Shown piece after piece: positions 1-11,700 of a stretch of 64,000 bases of DNA. Source of the stretch: Sambucus nigra (Eukaryota > Streptophyta > Magnoliopsida > Dipsacales > Adoxaceae). How positions within the stretch are numbered: position 1 is the stretch's first letter; each line of letters begins with the position of its first letter. The translations under genes and the position numbers were made by a program. The notes under the pieces are model-generated. The model did no database searches. It had not been told where the DNA came from and was given only the letters and a program-made list of their open reading frames with translations. Location of the stretch: NCBI GenBank assembly GCA_949130495.1, contig OX422207.1, positions 710,988,456-711,052,455 on the forward strand, in the 5' to 3' direction.

Positions 1-430
1 TCCCAAGTGACAATTCTACCTTTTCTCCGCGAGCACGTCGCCTCTTCTGATGTTTCCACCAAAATGAAGTGTGTTTCTGCAATTTGATTGCAAAAAGCTT
101 CACCTTAAGATCTTCAACAATATAATTCTAGAAAATCCTCTCTGTAGTACTGGTCCAATCTGTAAACTCATCCCTTGTTCTTTTGAATTTTGGAATTTCA
201 AGTTTGATGTTGAATTCCTTTTGAAAATGTTGGTTTCATGTAGGTTGACGGGGTATAAGATCCTCTTCATTGTCAGCGTGGTGAAAGGAATTAATCTCCT
301 CGCCATCATTCGATTGTTCATTCTTCAAATCATTTCGAAGCTTTGTAGCGTTCCAAACGCTGTTGGAGCTGCACGTGTCTCCTTAGATCATTCATTTCAA
401 CGTCATGAAGGTTTCGATCACGTACTGGTG
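1..430 (-). pseudogene. Ty3/gypsy gag remnant
   Basis: Read on the minus strand, this stretch gives a frame-shifted retrotransposon gag. Near 430-330 it reads like the usual plant gypsy N-terminal region (VRDRNLHDVEMNDLRRHVQ followed by LQQRLERYKAS). Near 120-10 it reads like the gag core (VKLFAIKL, then FWWKHQKRRRARGEK), matching the common VKLVALKLRKHASLWW pattern of PF03732-type gag. Several in-frame stops and frame changes break it, so it is a fossil. It continues beyond the left window edge. A tRNA-Met-type primer binding site lies just upstream on the minus strand (478-489), as expected for a 5' end. Identification is by motif memory only. Confidence 0.6.
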
Positions 431-477
431 CTTTAACATTCGGGCCACGACGATGAGGGTTGGCCATCCCAACCAAA

Positions 478-489
478 GCTCAGATACCA
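478..489 (-). other. Primer binding site of the minus-strand gypsy remnant
   Basis: On the minus strand this reads TGGTATCTGAGC, one base from the plant consensus TGGTATCAGAGC complementary to the 3' end of initiator tRNA-Met. It sits between the LTR-like sequence to its right and the gag remnant to its left, the expected order. Confidence 0.65.
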
Positions 490-492
490 ATT

Positions 493-1020
493 TGGCACCA
501 GATTTAATGAAAGAGGAAAGATCATAAGTGAACACTCAAAGTAATACTCACAATCACACTCAATGGAATCCACCAAAGAGAGGAGTACAACACTCTTTAC
601 CAATTGAAATCCACCAAAATGTTTAAGAGTATGCAAGGGCGGAGCTAGGATTCCTTGAAGGAGTGGGCTAAAATTAAAAAGGGACCCGAGAATTTTTTTT
701 AATGAGGCCGAAGTTCCGACCAGTGTCCGGGGTTGAGGGCGATTTCCCAAGAGGAGACATTTATGAAGTATTTGTATCTATTTATCTATATTATTTTTTA
801 TTTTCCAACAATTTTTAACCCTTGCGCATTTTGGGGTTATTTTTTAATAACAATTTAAATTCAAGTAGCAACTTTCAACCCTTATAGATTTTTTTCTTCA
901 ATTTGGGAGGGGTGGGCTACAGCCCTGGTGGGCTCACCCCTAGATCCGCCCTTGAGAGTATGGATAAATAAGTACACATGTTCTTATAAAATTATCACAT
1001 TATTGTATTTGCTTCATACA
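493..1020 (-). repeat. Probable LTR fragment (minus orientation) split by a MITE
   Basis: The sequence adjoining the primer binding site should be the 3' end of a 5' LTR; on the minus strand it ends in CA three bases before the primer binding site. The outer limit cannot be set, because no second LTR or target duplication is in the window. The hAT MITE at 634-954 is inserted in it. Confidence 0.4.
634..954. mobile_element. hAT-type MITE, 321 bp
   Basis: The ends are CAAGGGCGGAGCTAGG and, reverse-complemented, CAAGGGCGGATCTAGG: a 16-bp terminal inverted repeat with one mismatch. A perfect 8-bp target duplication AGAGTATG flanks it at 626-633 and 955-962. Eight-base duplications are diagnostic of hAT transposons. 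There is no coding capacity. The same terminal family recurs at 18462 and 25024. Confidence 0.93.
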
Positions 1021-1479
1021 ATCTTAGAATTACAGGGGGCTTTGGGATATCCCTCCAGCCATAGGTACATGCACAACAATTAATGAAGAAACTTGGAGTG
1101 AAAAAAATGGATGACACCACCAAAATAGGCTAGGTTCAAAGAATTTGTTGGTAGACAGTTTCAATCTTGAAATTTGGCTTGTATTCCTGAGCATGTCGTT
1201 CTTTGTGTACTTCGAATTAGGAGTTCTGCCATATAGAAAAGAAAGCCTTGGAAGTATAAAATCCAATGCAATAAACGGTTTGTTATTGGGCTTTGTAGAT
1301 GTAGATATGACTCATTTTCTAAACTGTGTTGGGGCTGACCACACAAACCACAAACCATAGAATGGACTGTTGATATGCTCATGTAATAATTAATTATTTT
1401 CTTGTGAATTTGGTGTCTTGGGCACTTTAGAGGTCACATTGGCATCAACTTCTTTAAACCATAGATGCACTTGATGAGA
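1021..1479. other. No recognised feature
   Basis: AT-rich sequence with only short chance reading frames on both strands. I see no repeat boundaries or motifs here. Confidence 0.5.
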
Positions 1480-3865
1480 TTAAGTGCCACATTACTGCTT
1501 TAGTGGTCCCCGCCCTTCTTGTTTTAATATGTTCAGTGTAGGAATAGATAACATTTCCCATGTAGTAGTCATTTTTAGACTTTATGCTCTTTTACGGTTG
1601 ATTAGTGAGCGACTCTCTTTCTTTATATTCGTGTGTTGCATCTTTTGTTTGATATTGAATATTATCAAGATACTTTGGTCCTTTTAGGTATCTACGAGTA
1701 TTTTTATTTTTTTATTAATATGCTGCGTGTGTTTTTACATTAAATAATTATCAGAGATAGAGACGGTGTCTAGTGTGTGTTTGTGAGGCTAATTGTGTAT
1801 ATTCAGTTGTTTGTTAAATTATGCCGAAGGCTTATAGACAAACAAAAATAGAGGGTCATTTGAAAGATTTGATCAAAAGATGGAAGCAATAGGCGAATGG
1901 GATCGAGGCATATGTGAGGACCTTACGTAAATGAGGGAGATAATGTTTTCCTTCATTTCTCATTTTGCTGGTTTGGTGGAAATGTAACAAAATCATCCTT
2001 GATTGCTCGTCATATGACTTAAGACAATTCTAAGGCTCAAATTGAGGGGGTGCATGCAAATGCTGGTACCTACAATTTGTTGTCGATCTCAATCCCAAGC
2101 ACTCCATGACTTTTGTCTAACGAAGGAAACCAATTAAACAACATAAAATTTCATTTGAACAACTGCTATGGTTAGAAATTACGAAGGACAACATATTGGG
2201 AGACATTTAGTTTGATGTTCCCGTGTATGATGGCCACATGGACCCAAATGCTTTTGTCACTTGATTCTGTAGAGACGATTGCTAACTACTAGAACATCAC
2301 TGATCCTAGGAGTGTGAATTTAGTAGGTACCAAATTGTAAAGGTATGCAAAAGTGTTGTGGAATGATATATATAAGATATAGAGATGGACATAGAGATAG
2401 AGAGAGAGATAGACGAGTAGTCGGATATGCCAGTACCTCAGACAACGAACAAGGAACGCTAGTTCTGCGCATTTGAGCGATCGAGCAATGAGTTGAGCAA
2501 GCACTGGCTGTCACACCTGACTCGGTTCCGAAGTTTCTGTCTGGTAGCCCACGACCCCGGAGGGGCATTATGTCAATCAATTTCTCCCTTGGCCGAATGC
2601 GCTCTTTCCGGAAAGAATGAAATGCAAGGGGACCCTCCGTTTGTTGCGGCATGCTCCTCAGAGTTACAGATTCGTAGGGGCCTCAGCCCTACTTAGTTGA
2701 CTGGCAATGACAAAGGCTTGCGAAACGATGATCAGCTAGTCACTATCTTGGCTAATGTCGAAGAAGTGGGCTCAAGAAAGGTAGAAGTTGTGCAACATGT
2801 AGAGTCGACTTCAATTCCTTTCGTATCATTTCGAGATAGTCAAAAAAGACAAAACGAAGAAGGAAATTCAATTATATATCCATAAAATCGATAACCCTTT
2901 TTGTCATACGATCAGTCAAATCTGAACTAAAATAGTACCTTTTTGGTCGGAATATTTTCTTCAATTGGTTGGGTTTGTAAGATATATAGAAGGATGGCTT
3001 CAACGAAGCAGGTTGAGTCTTGGCCGTCCTTGAGACTAATATGAGTCATATGGTGGAACAAAGTCCGATTCCACGCTTCCACCTCCCAAGTCCTATTTAG
3101 TATTTGTTGTTGGCTGGAGATGAGGGAGTAGTTTCAGTGTTCACCTTTCTTTTGGGGCTTTGTCATGGTAATATATCACTGAAGGGGTACCAGGAGTTGG
3201 AGCAGTGCGCTAGCGTTGGCTTGAAGAAGATCATTGAGAGGAAGATTTGCCTTGCACATGTAAGGACTTCAGATTTGATATCATCGAAAGCAAGGACTAT
3301 CATTACTTTAGGGAACACAATTGAGTACCCCCTCAAGGTTGAGGAGTAATTCAGGCGGGGCTACCAAGATCTCATACCTATCACACCATTGACATTTGAT
3401 GGAATGTTCGACCACTACACCCACAAGTCGAGACTACACTTACCACGCCATCGTCATTCAAATGCTTTGAGTGTGGAGTTTTGTCCACCCAGTGGTAACC
3501 AAGTGCCTGAAAAAAAGGAAGGATTTGTGTTAGTGAATAGTGGAAAATGGGGCAGGGGAGGCACGTGGTAATGCTCTTATGACGCAGGTGGTTCACGCTT
3601 ACCTCGAGATCAAGGCGATCTTTCAACTAGTGTTTAAGCTCATTTTACGGGGGAGAGAAAGTAATGGGCTTAATTGTCCTTTTATTGCTTTAGTGGTCAT
3701 CTTCTCTCTCATATTTAATATATTTTAGTGTACTTATAGTATACGGAATACTCCTTATTTAGTAGTCCCTTTTTGTTTTCCCCTTTTCAGGCTTGGTTGG
3801 CGAGCACGCCTTTCTCTTTATAAGGATTAATTTAACCCAGTCCTGCACCCGTATCTTAAATAAGG
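1480..3865 (+). mobile_element. Internally deleted Ty3/gypsy element (degenerate)
   Basis: A decayed gag motif is read on the plus strand at about 2214-2265 (DVPVYDGHMDPNAFVT, then a stop). It is of the same type as the better gag at 39073. Near 3600-3655 a YLED...LST-like pol tail is followed by a purine tract (ACGGGGGAGAG) and LTR-like sequence. Segments starting TGCTTTAGTGGTC near 1496 and 3686 resemble each other and may be the two LTRs. No protease, reverse transcriptase or integrase motif survives. Boundaries are approximate; the non-autonomous LTR element at 3866 interrupts its right end. Confidence 0.4.
2436..2697. other. GC-rich foreign-looking block, possible organellar insertion
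   Basis: About 260 bp with GC content visibly above 50 percent, against roughly 35 percent around it, with sharp edges next to an AGAGATAG-rich tract on the left. Composition and lack of decay resemble plant mitochondrial intergenic DNA. I cannot assign it to a specific organellar gene; a diverged gypsy internal fragment is the alternative. Confidence 0.25.
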
Positions 3866-4215
3866 TGATGGGAATGAGAGTTTATTTTAGTATTTTCTTG
3901 CTTTTATTGTAATTTTCCTTTATTTTAGAGCTTTATTAGTTTCGAAGTATGTTTGGGACTAATATGTCATTTTTAGATATTTGTTGCCTTCCTTAGTCTT
4001 TTTGGGTAATAGCTTGTTTAGCAAGCTAACTCTTCCTATAAATAGGGCCACTTGGCCCTCATTTATACTCAACTTTTAATATGGAGAATAGAGAATAGAG
4101 AGAGAAAGAAATCCATTTCATTTCTTTAGTTGTTGTTGTGTAGTATAGATGTTGTGTAGATTAGTTGTTGTGTAGCGTAACTTCTTTTTACGCTTCCGCA
4201 CCCAAATTCACATCA
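3866..4215 (+). repeat. 5' LTR of non-autonomous element copy 1
   Basis: 350-bp LTR beginning TGATGGG and ending CACATCA, with TATAAATA at about 4037-4044 as the likely promoter. The counterpart is 6207-6576. Confidence 0.88.
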
Positions 4216-5166
4216 AATTGGTATCAAAGCCGCGTTTGTTCTTGGCTCGAGGATGATTATCAACTCAATTCAGATTCAGGTTGGGATCATTCCGATTTCA
4301 TCCTACGTACAATAAGTCCCACCATCGAAACCTTAATTCCCCAAGATCCACCCATTCTACATCTTTGCCCCCCAAAAAACCCTAATTTCACAAACCCCGC
4401 TTCCTTCACCCAATTCTGCCAAATAAAAGGTGCCGACGCAACGCAAAGTAGTGACCCACTCCCACCAGGACATGCCGGCATCCAACCAGCCTGCAGCAGC
4501 CCACTGAAGTTAACCAAAACACCACCAGAAGAGAGCGGACAACCTTCGCCCAGCAGCAGAGCAACCGCAACTTCATCAGCAGGTTCGGCACGTCAATTCT
4601 GCCTAGGTATATCTCGGAACAGCACAGCTTCTCCTATGGAACAACCCGAATTGTTACAAAACCATTTCAACGCAAGAACTCAACCAAGAAACAAGAAACA
4701 ATTTCAAGATCGGCAAAAAAATTCAGAATACCCTCAAAACAACCAAGATTCAAGATCTAACAATCCCAATCAAACCAAGATTCATCGAGATTTGTCCAAA
4801 ACTCCTCCTATCGCAAACCCTAACCAATTCCAGTAAATTTTTTTTAATTCCAAACCTTATTTACCCCATTTTCAAGAAACCCCAAAACCCACTCCATTTC
4901 AAAACCCTAACGCTAATTGGCATTCATATTCAACCCCGGCAACCTCCCACAACATCACAAACCATAATCAAACTTTCCTACCACCCGGACCTCTTCACCA
5001 CATCAATCCCAAACCAATTTCTGAAAATTACAATTCAGCCCCTTCATTTTCCAATAATTACAAATCTGCCCCAATTCTATCAAGGTCTTACGATTTAATC
5101 CCTCCCTCACCCGAAGAATACCTTTCTTACAAATTCTCGTGGGATGGTACCCAATAGGGCCTCGAT

Positions 5167-5868
5167 ATGAATGCATGTACCGATTTTGACACGGTTAGTT
5201 ATGCCATCATCAAGGAACTCCAAAGTCTTCAAGCTTCTTGGGCCGAGACGGATTCATATCTCTCTCAAAAGCTTCACACATTGGCATATAGTGCTTATTT
5301 TATTGGAGAGTATGAGATGTACTATCAACAACTACATAGATGTCGGCTCGAGTATTATGAGATGGAGATGGCACGTGAACAAGGGATACGTGCACGAGCG
5401 AGGTATTTGGTCCCATATTTGGAGTACTTGTCTACCGGTGTACCTCCTCCTACATCCGATGTCATTCCGGCTCACACCGATGATACTATCTCTTCGGATT
5501 TGCTTCACGAGGATGTCGTCGCGGTTGTTGAAACCCCTATGATGCTTGATAGTGACTTCGCATTCTTTCCTTGTGATTTTTTCCCCATATTCGAGGAGGT
5601 TGGATGGATCACTCGCATACGATATAGAGATTTGGAGGCATTTGCGATTGTGAACTTCTTCCCTATCTTTGGGATAGAAGATGAGGGGTAGTTCCTATGT
5701 GATTTTTTCGATTTATTTGTTGAAGACGGGGTGGAGACTCGCACTCACTATCGCGAGGTGGAAATATTTGCTTTAGCGGATTTCTTTTCAATATTTGGTC
5801 ATGATGGTTTGGTGGTTGTTTCCTATGAGGAGTATATGTTGTGTAGGCCGATCACGCTTGGTGTGTAA
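5167..5868 (+). CDS. Unrecognised ORF of the non-autonomous LTR element, with internal repeats
   Basis: An ATG at 5167 opens a 174-codon frame ending with TAG at 5689-5691. The same frame then stays open to TAA at 5866-5868. I recognise no gag, protease or other domain. The first 90 residues are rich in Tyr, Glu and Arg and look helical (ELQSLQASWAETDSYLSQKL; REQGIRARARYL). The C-terminal part contains two copies of a 42-codon unit: (F)PCDFFPIFEEVG...RYRDLEAFAIVNFFPIFG before the stop, and LCDFFDLFVEDG...HYREVEIFALADFFSIFG after it. The unit is clearly preserved across the TAG, which suggests one longer ORF with a recent nonsense change or a read-through stop. It lies between the primer site and the polypurine tract. 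Function is unknown; it may be a highly diverged gag. Confidence 0.5.
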
Positions 5869-6206
5869 TTTGTGGACCCCTTTTGGGTTCCTTATGAGGA
5901 GCGCTCAACTACTCATTTACAGATTTCTATGCTACGGCGACTCCTTACGGGGAATTTGGACGAAATTTGACATCAATGGCCTTCTCCGCGTCGATCTTGT
6001 GTTGACTCTTCATGTGGACGGATTAGAGGCCGCCTTCATATTCATCGGCCATGGCGTCAATTTGTGGTTTCCCTTCAAGGCTATTTTGCGAGTCATTATG
6101 CGGGATGCTTTAAAGGACGACTTCCCTTTCAAGTACGGGAGCCCCCGGATGCTGCCCTCACCCACACTTTTATCGCTCGGGACGAGCTCCCTCAAGCAGG
6201 GGAGAA

Positions 6207-6576
6207 TGATGGGAATGAGAGTTTATTTTAGTATTTTCTTGCTGTTATTGTAATTTTCCTTTATGTTAGAGCTTTATTAGTTTCCAAGTATGTTTGGGAC
6301 TAATATGTCATTTTTAGATATTAGTTGCCTTCCTTAGTCTCTTTGGGTAATAGCTTGTTTAGCAAGCTAACTCTTCTTATAAATAGGCCACTTGGCCCTC
6401 ATTTGTACTCAACTTTTAATATGGAAAATAGAGAATAGAGAGAGAAAGAAACCCATTTCGTTTCTTTAGTTGTTGTTGTTGTTGTTGTTGTTGTTGTGTA
6501 GTATAGATGTTGTGTAGATTAGTTGTTGTGTAGAATAACTTCTTCTTTTTACGCTTCCGCACCCAAATTCACATCA
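6207..6576 (+). repeat. 3' LTR of non-autonomous element copy 1
   Basis: 370-bp direct repeat of 3866-4215, preceded by a polypurine tract. It differs mainly by a longer TTG microsatellite. TATA box near 6378. Confidence 0.88.
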
Positions 6577-8602
6577 TAGGGAGCAACTCAATAATTTAAC
6601 CCAGTCTAGTCTTGTATTCATATTTTAAATAAGATTTTACATGGCCCAAATAAAGGCCCACAACTCCCTCTAGACAACCTATTTTCCTTTTTTGAACTCA
6701 GGCCAGCCCAGCTATCTCTTCAACTCAAGCCAATGACCCCAAACCAGTTTTCACTATATAGGAACACTAAATTCACCATAAATTCACATTTAATCCTGAA
6801 ATTTAAATCAACATAACTATAAAGCAACCCTAAAACTTTTTTAACATTTGTAAAATCATAAATATTCAATGTTTTTAACCCTGAAATTAACAACCCTAAA
6901 ATTAGCAACAATCAAGACTAGAATTAACCCTCAAATTTCATTCTGTAAATTAACATTTCATCATTCTATAAAATTTCAATCTGTAAATCAACCAATCACA
7001 ATATACATTACTTCAAACATTTCAGCCAAAATAAACCCTATAATTTGAACCCTAAATTCAAATTTAATCCCAAAATTTTTACCATCAAAATCAATGCTAA
7101 CAATCGAAATTAGAATCAATACCCAATAAATAACCCCAAATTTAATATCAAGAGATAGAGGGAGAGAGGGAGGACGTACCCATGAAAGTTGGAGGGGATT
7201 TTAGGTGAATAAACAATAAAGATTTGAACAATCGAAATACTGAAAATTCATTCAAAAATTAAATAAAAGTCTAGCTCTATAAATTGATAGAGAAATAAAT
7301 AGGTAGAGCGAGGGAGAGAAGAGAGGAATCACAAGATAGCTAGGCAGAGAGAGATGAGAGAAGGAGAAGAGAGAAATCAGATGTACTTTGGTCGCCTGCC
7401 CTGGAAAAGATCTTATATTCTGATTGGAGAGAGAGAACAATGTTTGGTTTGGAGCTCCTTTTTTTTCCCTTCCTTTCTCATTTTTTGTCTACAGAATTTG
7501 GTTCTCTAAATGGCTTTTGACTATGTACTCAAACACATCCCAGAGCTTGTAAAAACTTTATTATACCACTAAATTTTTTCTATTGGCACATTTGTATTTT
7601 CTTTAAAATTCAGGGGGGGGGCTCAAATCCCCACTCTCCTCACGTCACTCCATCCATGCGTGGGAAAATAATAGTTGTTATATTTAATTTGTTTATTGTC
7701 ATCAGGTATGTAATAGGATATTATTTATGAGATATATAGGTAGTGGATTATTATTAGCAGTTTTCTTCTTGGATTTATCTCTCAAACAAATTAAATAATT
7801 ATTCGTTGGCCACGTCTTGTTGTAATCACTTTACTTTTTATGAATATTATTGAGAATTGAGGAGAAATCTCTAACATTGTGTGTTTGATTATGAATTCTG
7901 TTGCGTTTACATCAAATTGATGTAGATTAGGATTGATTTAGTTAATTAGTATGTATCTATTAGTTAATAGGATATTTTGGCAGTTATCAAGTGGAATTGG
8001 ATATTAACCTTAATTAGGATTTTTTAGCTTATAAAGAAGGCTGTAGAATCTTGTACTTATAATTTAAAGCTTGTGAGCTTTGCCCATGGACATCTTCTTC
8101 TTCCCCATCCTCTATCTTCTTGTATCTCCATTATCATTCTTCATCACTCAGCACATGACGGTTTTGGGTGGGAAAGGCTGGAAATAATACAATCATCCTT
8201 CATAACCACGGGTCGTGCTCAGCACATTTCAAGTTATCAGAGAAGATAACCATTCCATTTGACTCGGGGATTCATTGGAACTTTTACATGGGTAAGGGTG
8301 AAACCAATAAGAAAGTGTTTAGGGGCTAAGTGGAGAATCTTGTGAAAATATGAGGGTGCAACGTGTAATTTACCCATTGTTTTGAAAGGTTGAATTTGCA
8401 CTATCTTCTTCCAAGATATGTAACTGGTAATGGTTACATGGTTCTGAGATCCCATAAGGATGCGTGATGATATGGAGCTGAAATATGAAATTGTCTTTTT
8501 GTCTGTTTGGAGCTGAAATATGAAATTGCCTTTTTGTCTAAAACTGAAAACAAAGTGCTTCTTATTGTTCCTTGATTTTGCTTATTTCTTTTTATGTATC
8601 AG
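6577..8602. other. Region upstream of exon 2 (promoter side or intron 1), no gene found
   Basis: AT-rich. From 6589 it resumes a sequence (AATTTAACCCAGTC, then ...TTTAAATAAG) also found just left of the LTR element at 3827. Purine-rich GAGAGA tracts lie at 7150-7440. LTR-like fragments at about 7677-8230 include TATA-like sequence (AGCTTATAAAGAAGG) and a TTATCAGAG motif resembling a primer site. A roughly 40-bp near-tandem duplication (GGAGCTGAAATATGAAATTG twice) occurs at 8473-8530. I could not find the expected first exon of the WD40 gene here. Confidence 0.4.
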
Positions 8603-8748
8603 GGTTTACACATTCAGCTTTTGCTCTAGGATATGAGGCAGGGATCAATAAAAGCACAATAGATGGCAATTTGGTCCCTCCAGGTGCTCTTGTTACATTT
8701 GTGCAGAAAGGAATTCAATATCTTGAGCTTGAAGCAAACTTGGATTGT
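8603..8748 (+). CDS. HOS15: HOS15-like exon 2
   Basis: Starts after ...TATGTATCAG, with one base of a Gly codon supplied by the missing exon 1, and ends before GTGAGC. It encodes [17 protein letters not shown]...EANLDC, the second half of LisH and following helix. The spacing EANL(5)DIDEDF across the junction equals that in HOS15. Confidence 0.92.
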
Positions 8749-11700
8749 GTGAGCACATTTATTTAACAATTTTGTTAATTTGCTCTTATATAACACTCAC
8801 TTGAGAAAATTTTGACTTACTGATTGTTTCTTAAGGTCTCTAGAATGATGCAGACATTGATGAAGATTTCTCATTCCTACAACCTCTGGATCTCATCACA
8901 AAGGATGTCGATGAACTACAAAAGATCATAAAAGAGAAGAAAGAAAATCTTCAAAAAGCCAGGCATAGGGAAAAGGAAAAAGAAGATAATGTGGCTGATC
9001 GGGAACATGAACGGGAGCATTCTCGAGAAAGGGAGAAGGAAAATGAACGAGCACATGCTCGAGAGAGGGAGAAGGAAAGTGAAAGGGAACATGCACGAGA
9101 AAGGGAGAAGGAAAATGAACGAGAACATGCTCGAGAAAGGGAGAAGGAAAAACAACAGAGGGAGAAAGAACGAGAACAAGATAGAGAGAAGATAGAGAGG
9201 GAGAGGGAGAGGGAGAGAGAAAAGGGTAAAGACAAAGAAAGGCCACATGAGGATCTCTCTAATACAAGACAAGGTGGAGTTAAAATTAACATCAGACATG
9301 AGGAAAATGGAACAGGTGAATCTCTTTTATTTATGTATTTATTTTTGATGATGAATCTTACAGTAGACAAACTATATATGACTTCACTTGCATTTAGTTC
9401 CACATATATATGCAAACTTGAAAATGAAAATGGGAAAGGAAAAAGAAAATGGCTAGTGTTAAGTTGGTGCATATATATTGCATGCTCTTGGTGTGGCTAT
9501 TTGTAATGCAAGTTTAAAAAATGTACGTCATAGTTTTGTTTTGACCATGCATAATAGGACCAGAACCAATGGAAATTGAACCGATGGAGGTCTCAACAAG
9601 CACGACACATTTGCCTTGTGTAATTCCCAGTTGTGATGTGACCGTTTTGGAAGGCCATACTTCTGAGGTTTGAATGCACCTCTGCTCATGCAATTTATTT
9701 TATACTATATTTATTTTGCGATTTCTTTTCATTTTACATTATCTCCTATTCTTGGGTGACTAGGACAGACTTTATTTTTTTAATTTTTAGTGGGGGCGGG
9801 ATAGAGTGGGGTGAGGTGTTGGAGGAGAGCATGTGCAATGAAAAAAAGTGACAAATATGCTATTATTTCATTGTTAAGTTGTCATAATAGGCATTCATCT
9901 TAATAAAATGAGAAAATGTATAGTAGTGGAAAACATGGGGAATCGATTTTTCCAGGTAAGAGATTGTATAAAAACTTCATACAATTGAACGAAACAAATG
10001 TAGTTGGGGCTCTTTAATTAATACCAAATGTTGCAATTATGTACTTGGTCAAATGGGTTTGTTTATGAAATTGTGTATAGGGCTAGTAATGAATGAATTT
10101 TTCAAATTACTGGGAGGCTGAACTGTATATAACTCAGAAAAGACTTACTTTTGAACATATGTCAAATGATGAAAGTTTTTACTGGATATTTTCTGAAACT
10201 ATTATTTGTTTATTTATTTTTCTTTTAGGGGGTGAGGTGGAGGATGATCTCGTTTTACTACATTTCTCTTTCCATTATAATATGTCAATAAATGTTCTTT
10301 TATGAATAGATGATCTTATGCCTCGCTGTGACAGGTTTTCGCATGTGCCTGGAGTCCAGCAGGTTCCCTTCTTGCATCAGGGTACGTGTATTACCTTAAA
10401 AAAATGGTTATTTCAGGCAAAATTATAATTAATGATCACTTTCTCCTCTTGTTATCCTATCTACCTATTCAGAAATGATTCTCATTATCTGGACCATTTA
10501 AAATCGGAAAATGATGTATGCACTGAATGCTCGGTCCGGAAGCTGGAAATGGTTATACCATGGTGTGGACCCATCATGGTACAACCATTTCTCCACTATT
10601 GTACGACCATTTTAATCTTTCGGTAGTACCGATTTTGGTGCATATATCAGGCTCAGTGTACAAGCGCATACCCTTTTTTTCGATTAAATTGAATTTAATT
10701 GTGTTTGCAAATTGCCTGGAAGACGTGGAAATTGTGAAAATTTCGATCTTAATAACGAGTCAAATGTGATAAGTTTGGAAGATGATGATGACATTTATTC
10801 ATAATCGCCAGCAACTAGCTTGGTATGTAGTCTTAAGATCACTTTGGAAATTACACTTTGGTTTCAGCTATCTTTGGTGAGTTCTTCACATATAGATTTT
10901 TCCTATGATGACATAAACACATTGCATAGAATGCCTGCTGTTTGCCCTACGTGTTTTGTTACATTCATTTTTTCTCGTGCCTTCTCTGAGATATTAAATT
11001 TGTAAAGCCAAATGGATGGAAGCGATTTGAGAGTTGTTTAGGTTCCTTGCAGCCCAAATCTATTATATACTCTTTTAACATTCATTTATCATTTCTCTAT
11101 ATGTAGGTCGGGAGATTCAACAGCTCGTATTTGGACTGTTGGAGATGGACCTTGTAGCTCTACTATGCAAAATGGACCTGTAAATGTTGTGGTTTTGAAG
11201 CATTTCAAAGGTAGAACCAATGAGAAAAGCAAGGACGTGACAACACTTGATTGGAATGTAAGTTTTAATTGTGTGATTATGGTTGACGTGCTTGATATAA
11301 CTCTTTGTTGGTCGTATCTATGTTTCCCGTAAACTTGATGTTATTCCCCTTTATTACATTTCATCATGGTGCAAAATCTTGGTCAGGGTTTACGACTCAG
11401 GCACTCAATTTTCAATTCGGTCATGGTATTGGCCGATACGCACAAATACACGATTTAGAGAGCCCAAAAAAATTTGGAAAAAATATAGGAAACAAGATTA
11501 ATAATGTGGATCTATTAGATAAGTTCAAAACCATCCTTTAATATGCATATTATTATCTCATTGATTATACAAACGCACATCGACTTGTCTACTTCAATAT
11601 TCCAAAACAAATCAACAGTAAGTTATAAAATCTAATGGCACATAAAAATTCATAAAGAAGTGACATAGAAGCTAAACAGAAATTATTACATATATTGACA

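Larger units (their letters stand above)
3866..6576 (+). mobile_element. Non-autonomous LTR retrotransposon (LARD/TRIM type), copy 1
   Basis: Two direct LTRs (3866-4215 and 6207-6576) both run from TGATGGGAATGAGAG to TTCACATCA. Each has a TATA box (TATAAATA near 4037 and 6378). After LTR 1 comes a tRNA-Met-like primer site TGGTATCAAAGC (4219). Before LTR 2 is a polypurine tract (AAGCAGGGGAGAA, 6194-6206). Flanking pentamers TAAGG and TAGGG match at four of five positions. There is no protease, reverse transcriptase, RNase H or integrase motif, so it must move in trans. LTR 2 carries an expanded (TTG)n tract near 6470-6496 absent from LTR 1. The LTRs resemble those of copy 2 at 41694-43527 in the AGCAAGCTAA-TATA region and in the end sequence. 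Confidence 0.88.

Noticed and set aside
4165..4836. 223-codon Pro/Asn/Thr-rich frame
   Set aside because: It starts inside the 5' LTR and crosses the primer site; composition and lack of motifs suggest untranslated leader sequence.
7677..8600. Search for the first exon of the WD40 gene
   Set aside because: No ATG-led stretch resembling the LisH start (ELNFLVFRYLQES) with a donor site was found in 1-8602; the exon is probably upstream of the window.
8916..9472. Long minus-strand frames rich in Phe, Leu and Ser opposite exon 3
   Set aside because: They are the complement of the purine-rich Arg/Glu codon repeats of the HOS15-like exon; no independent support.
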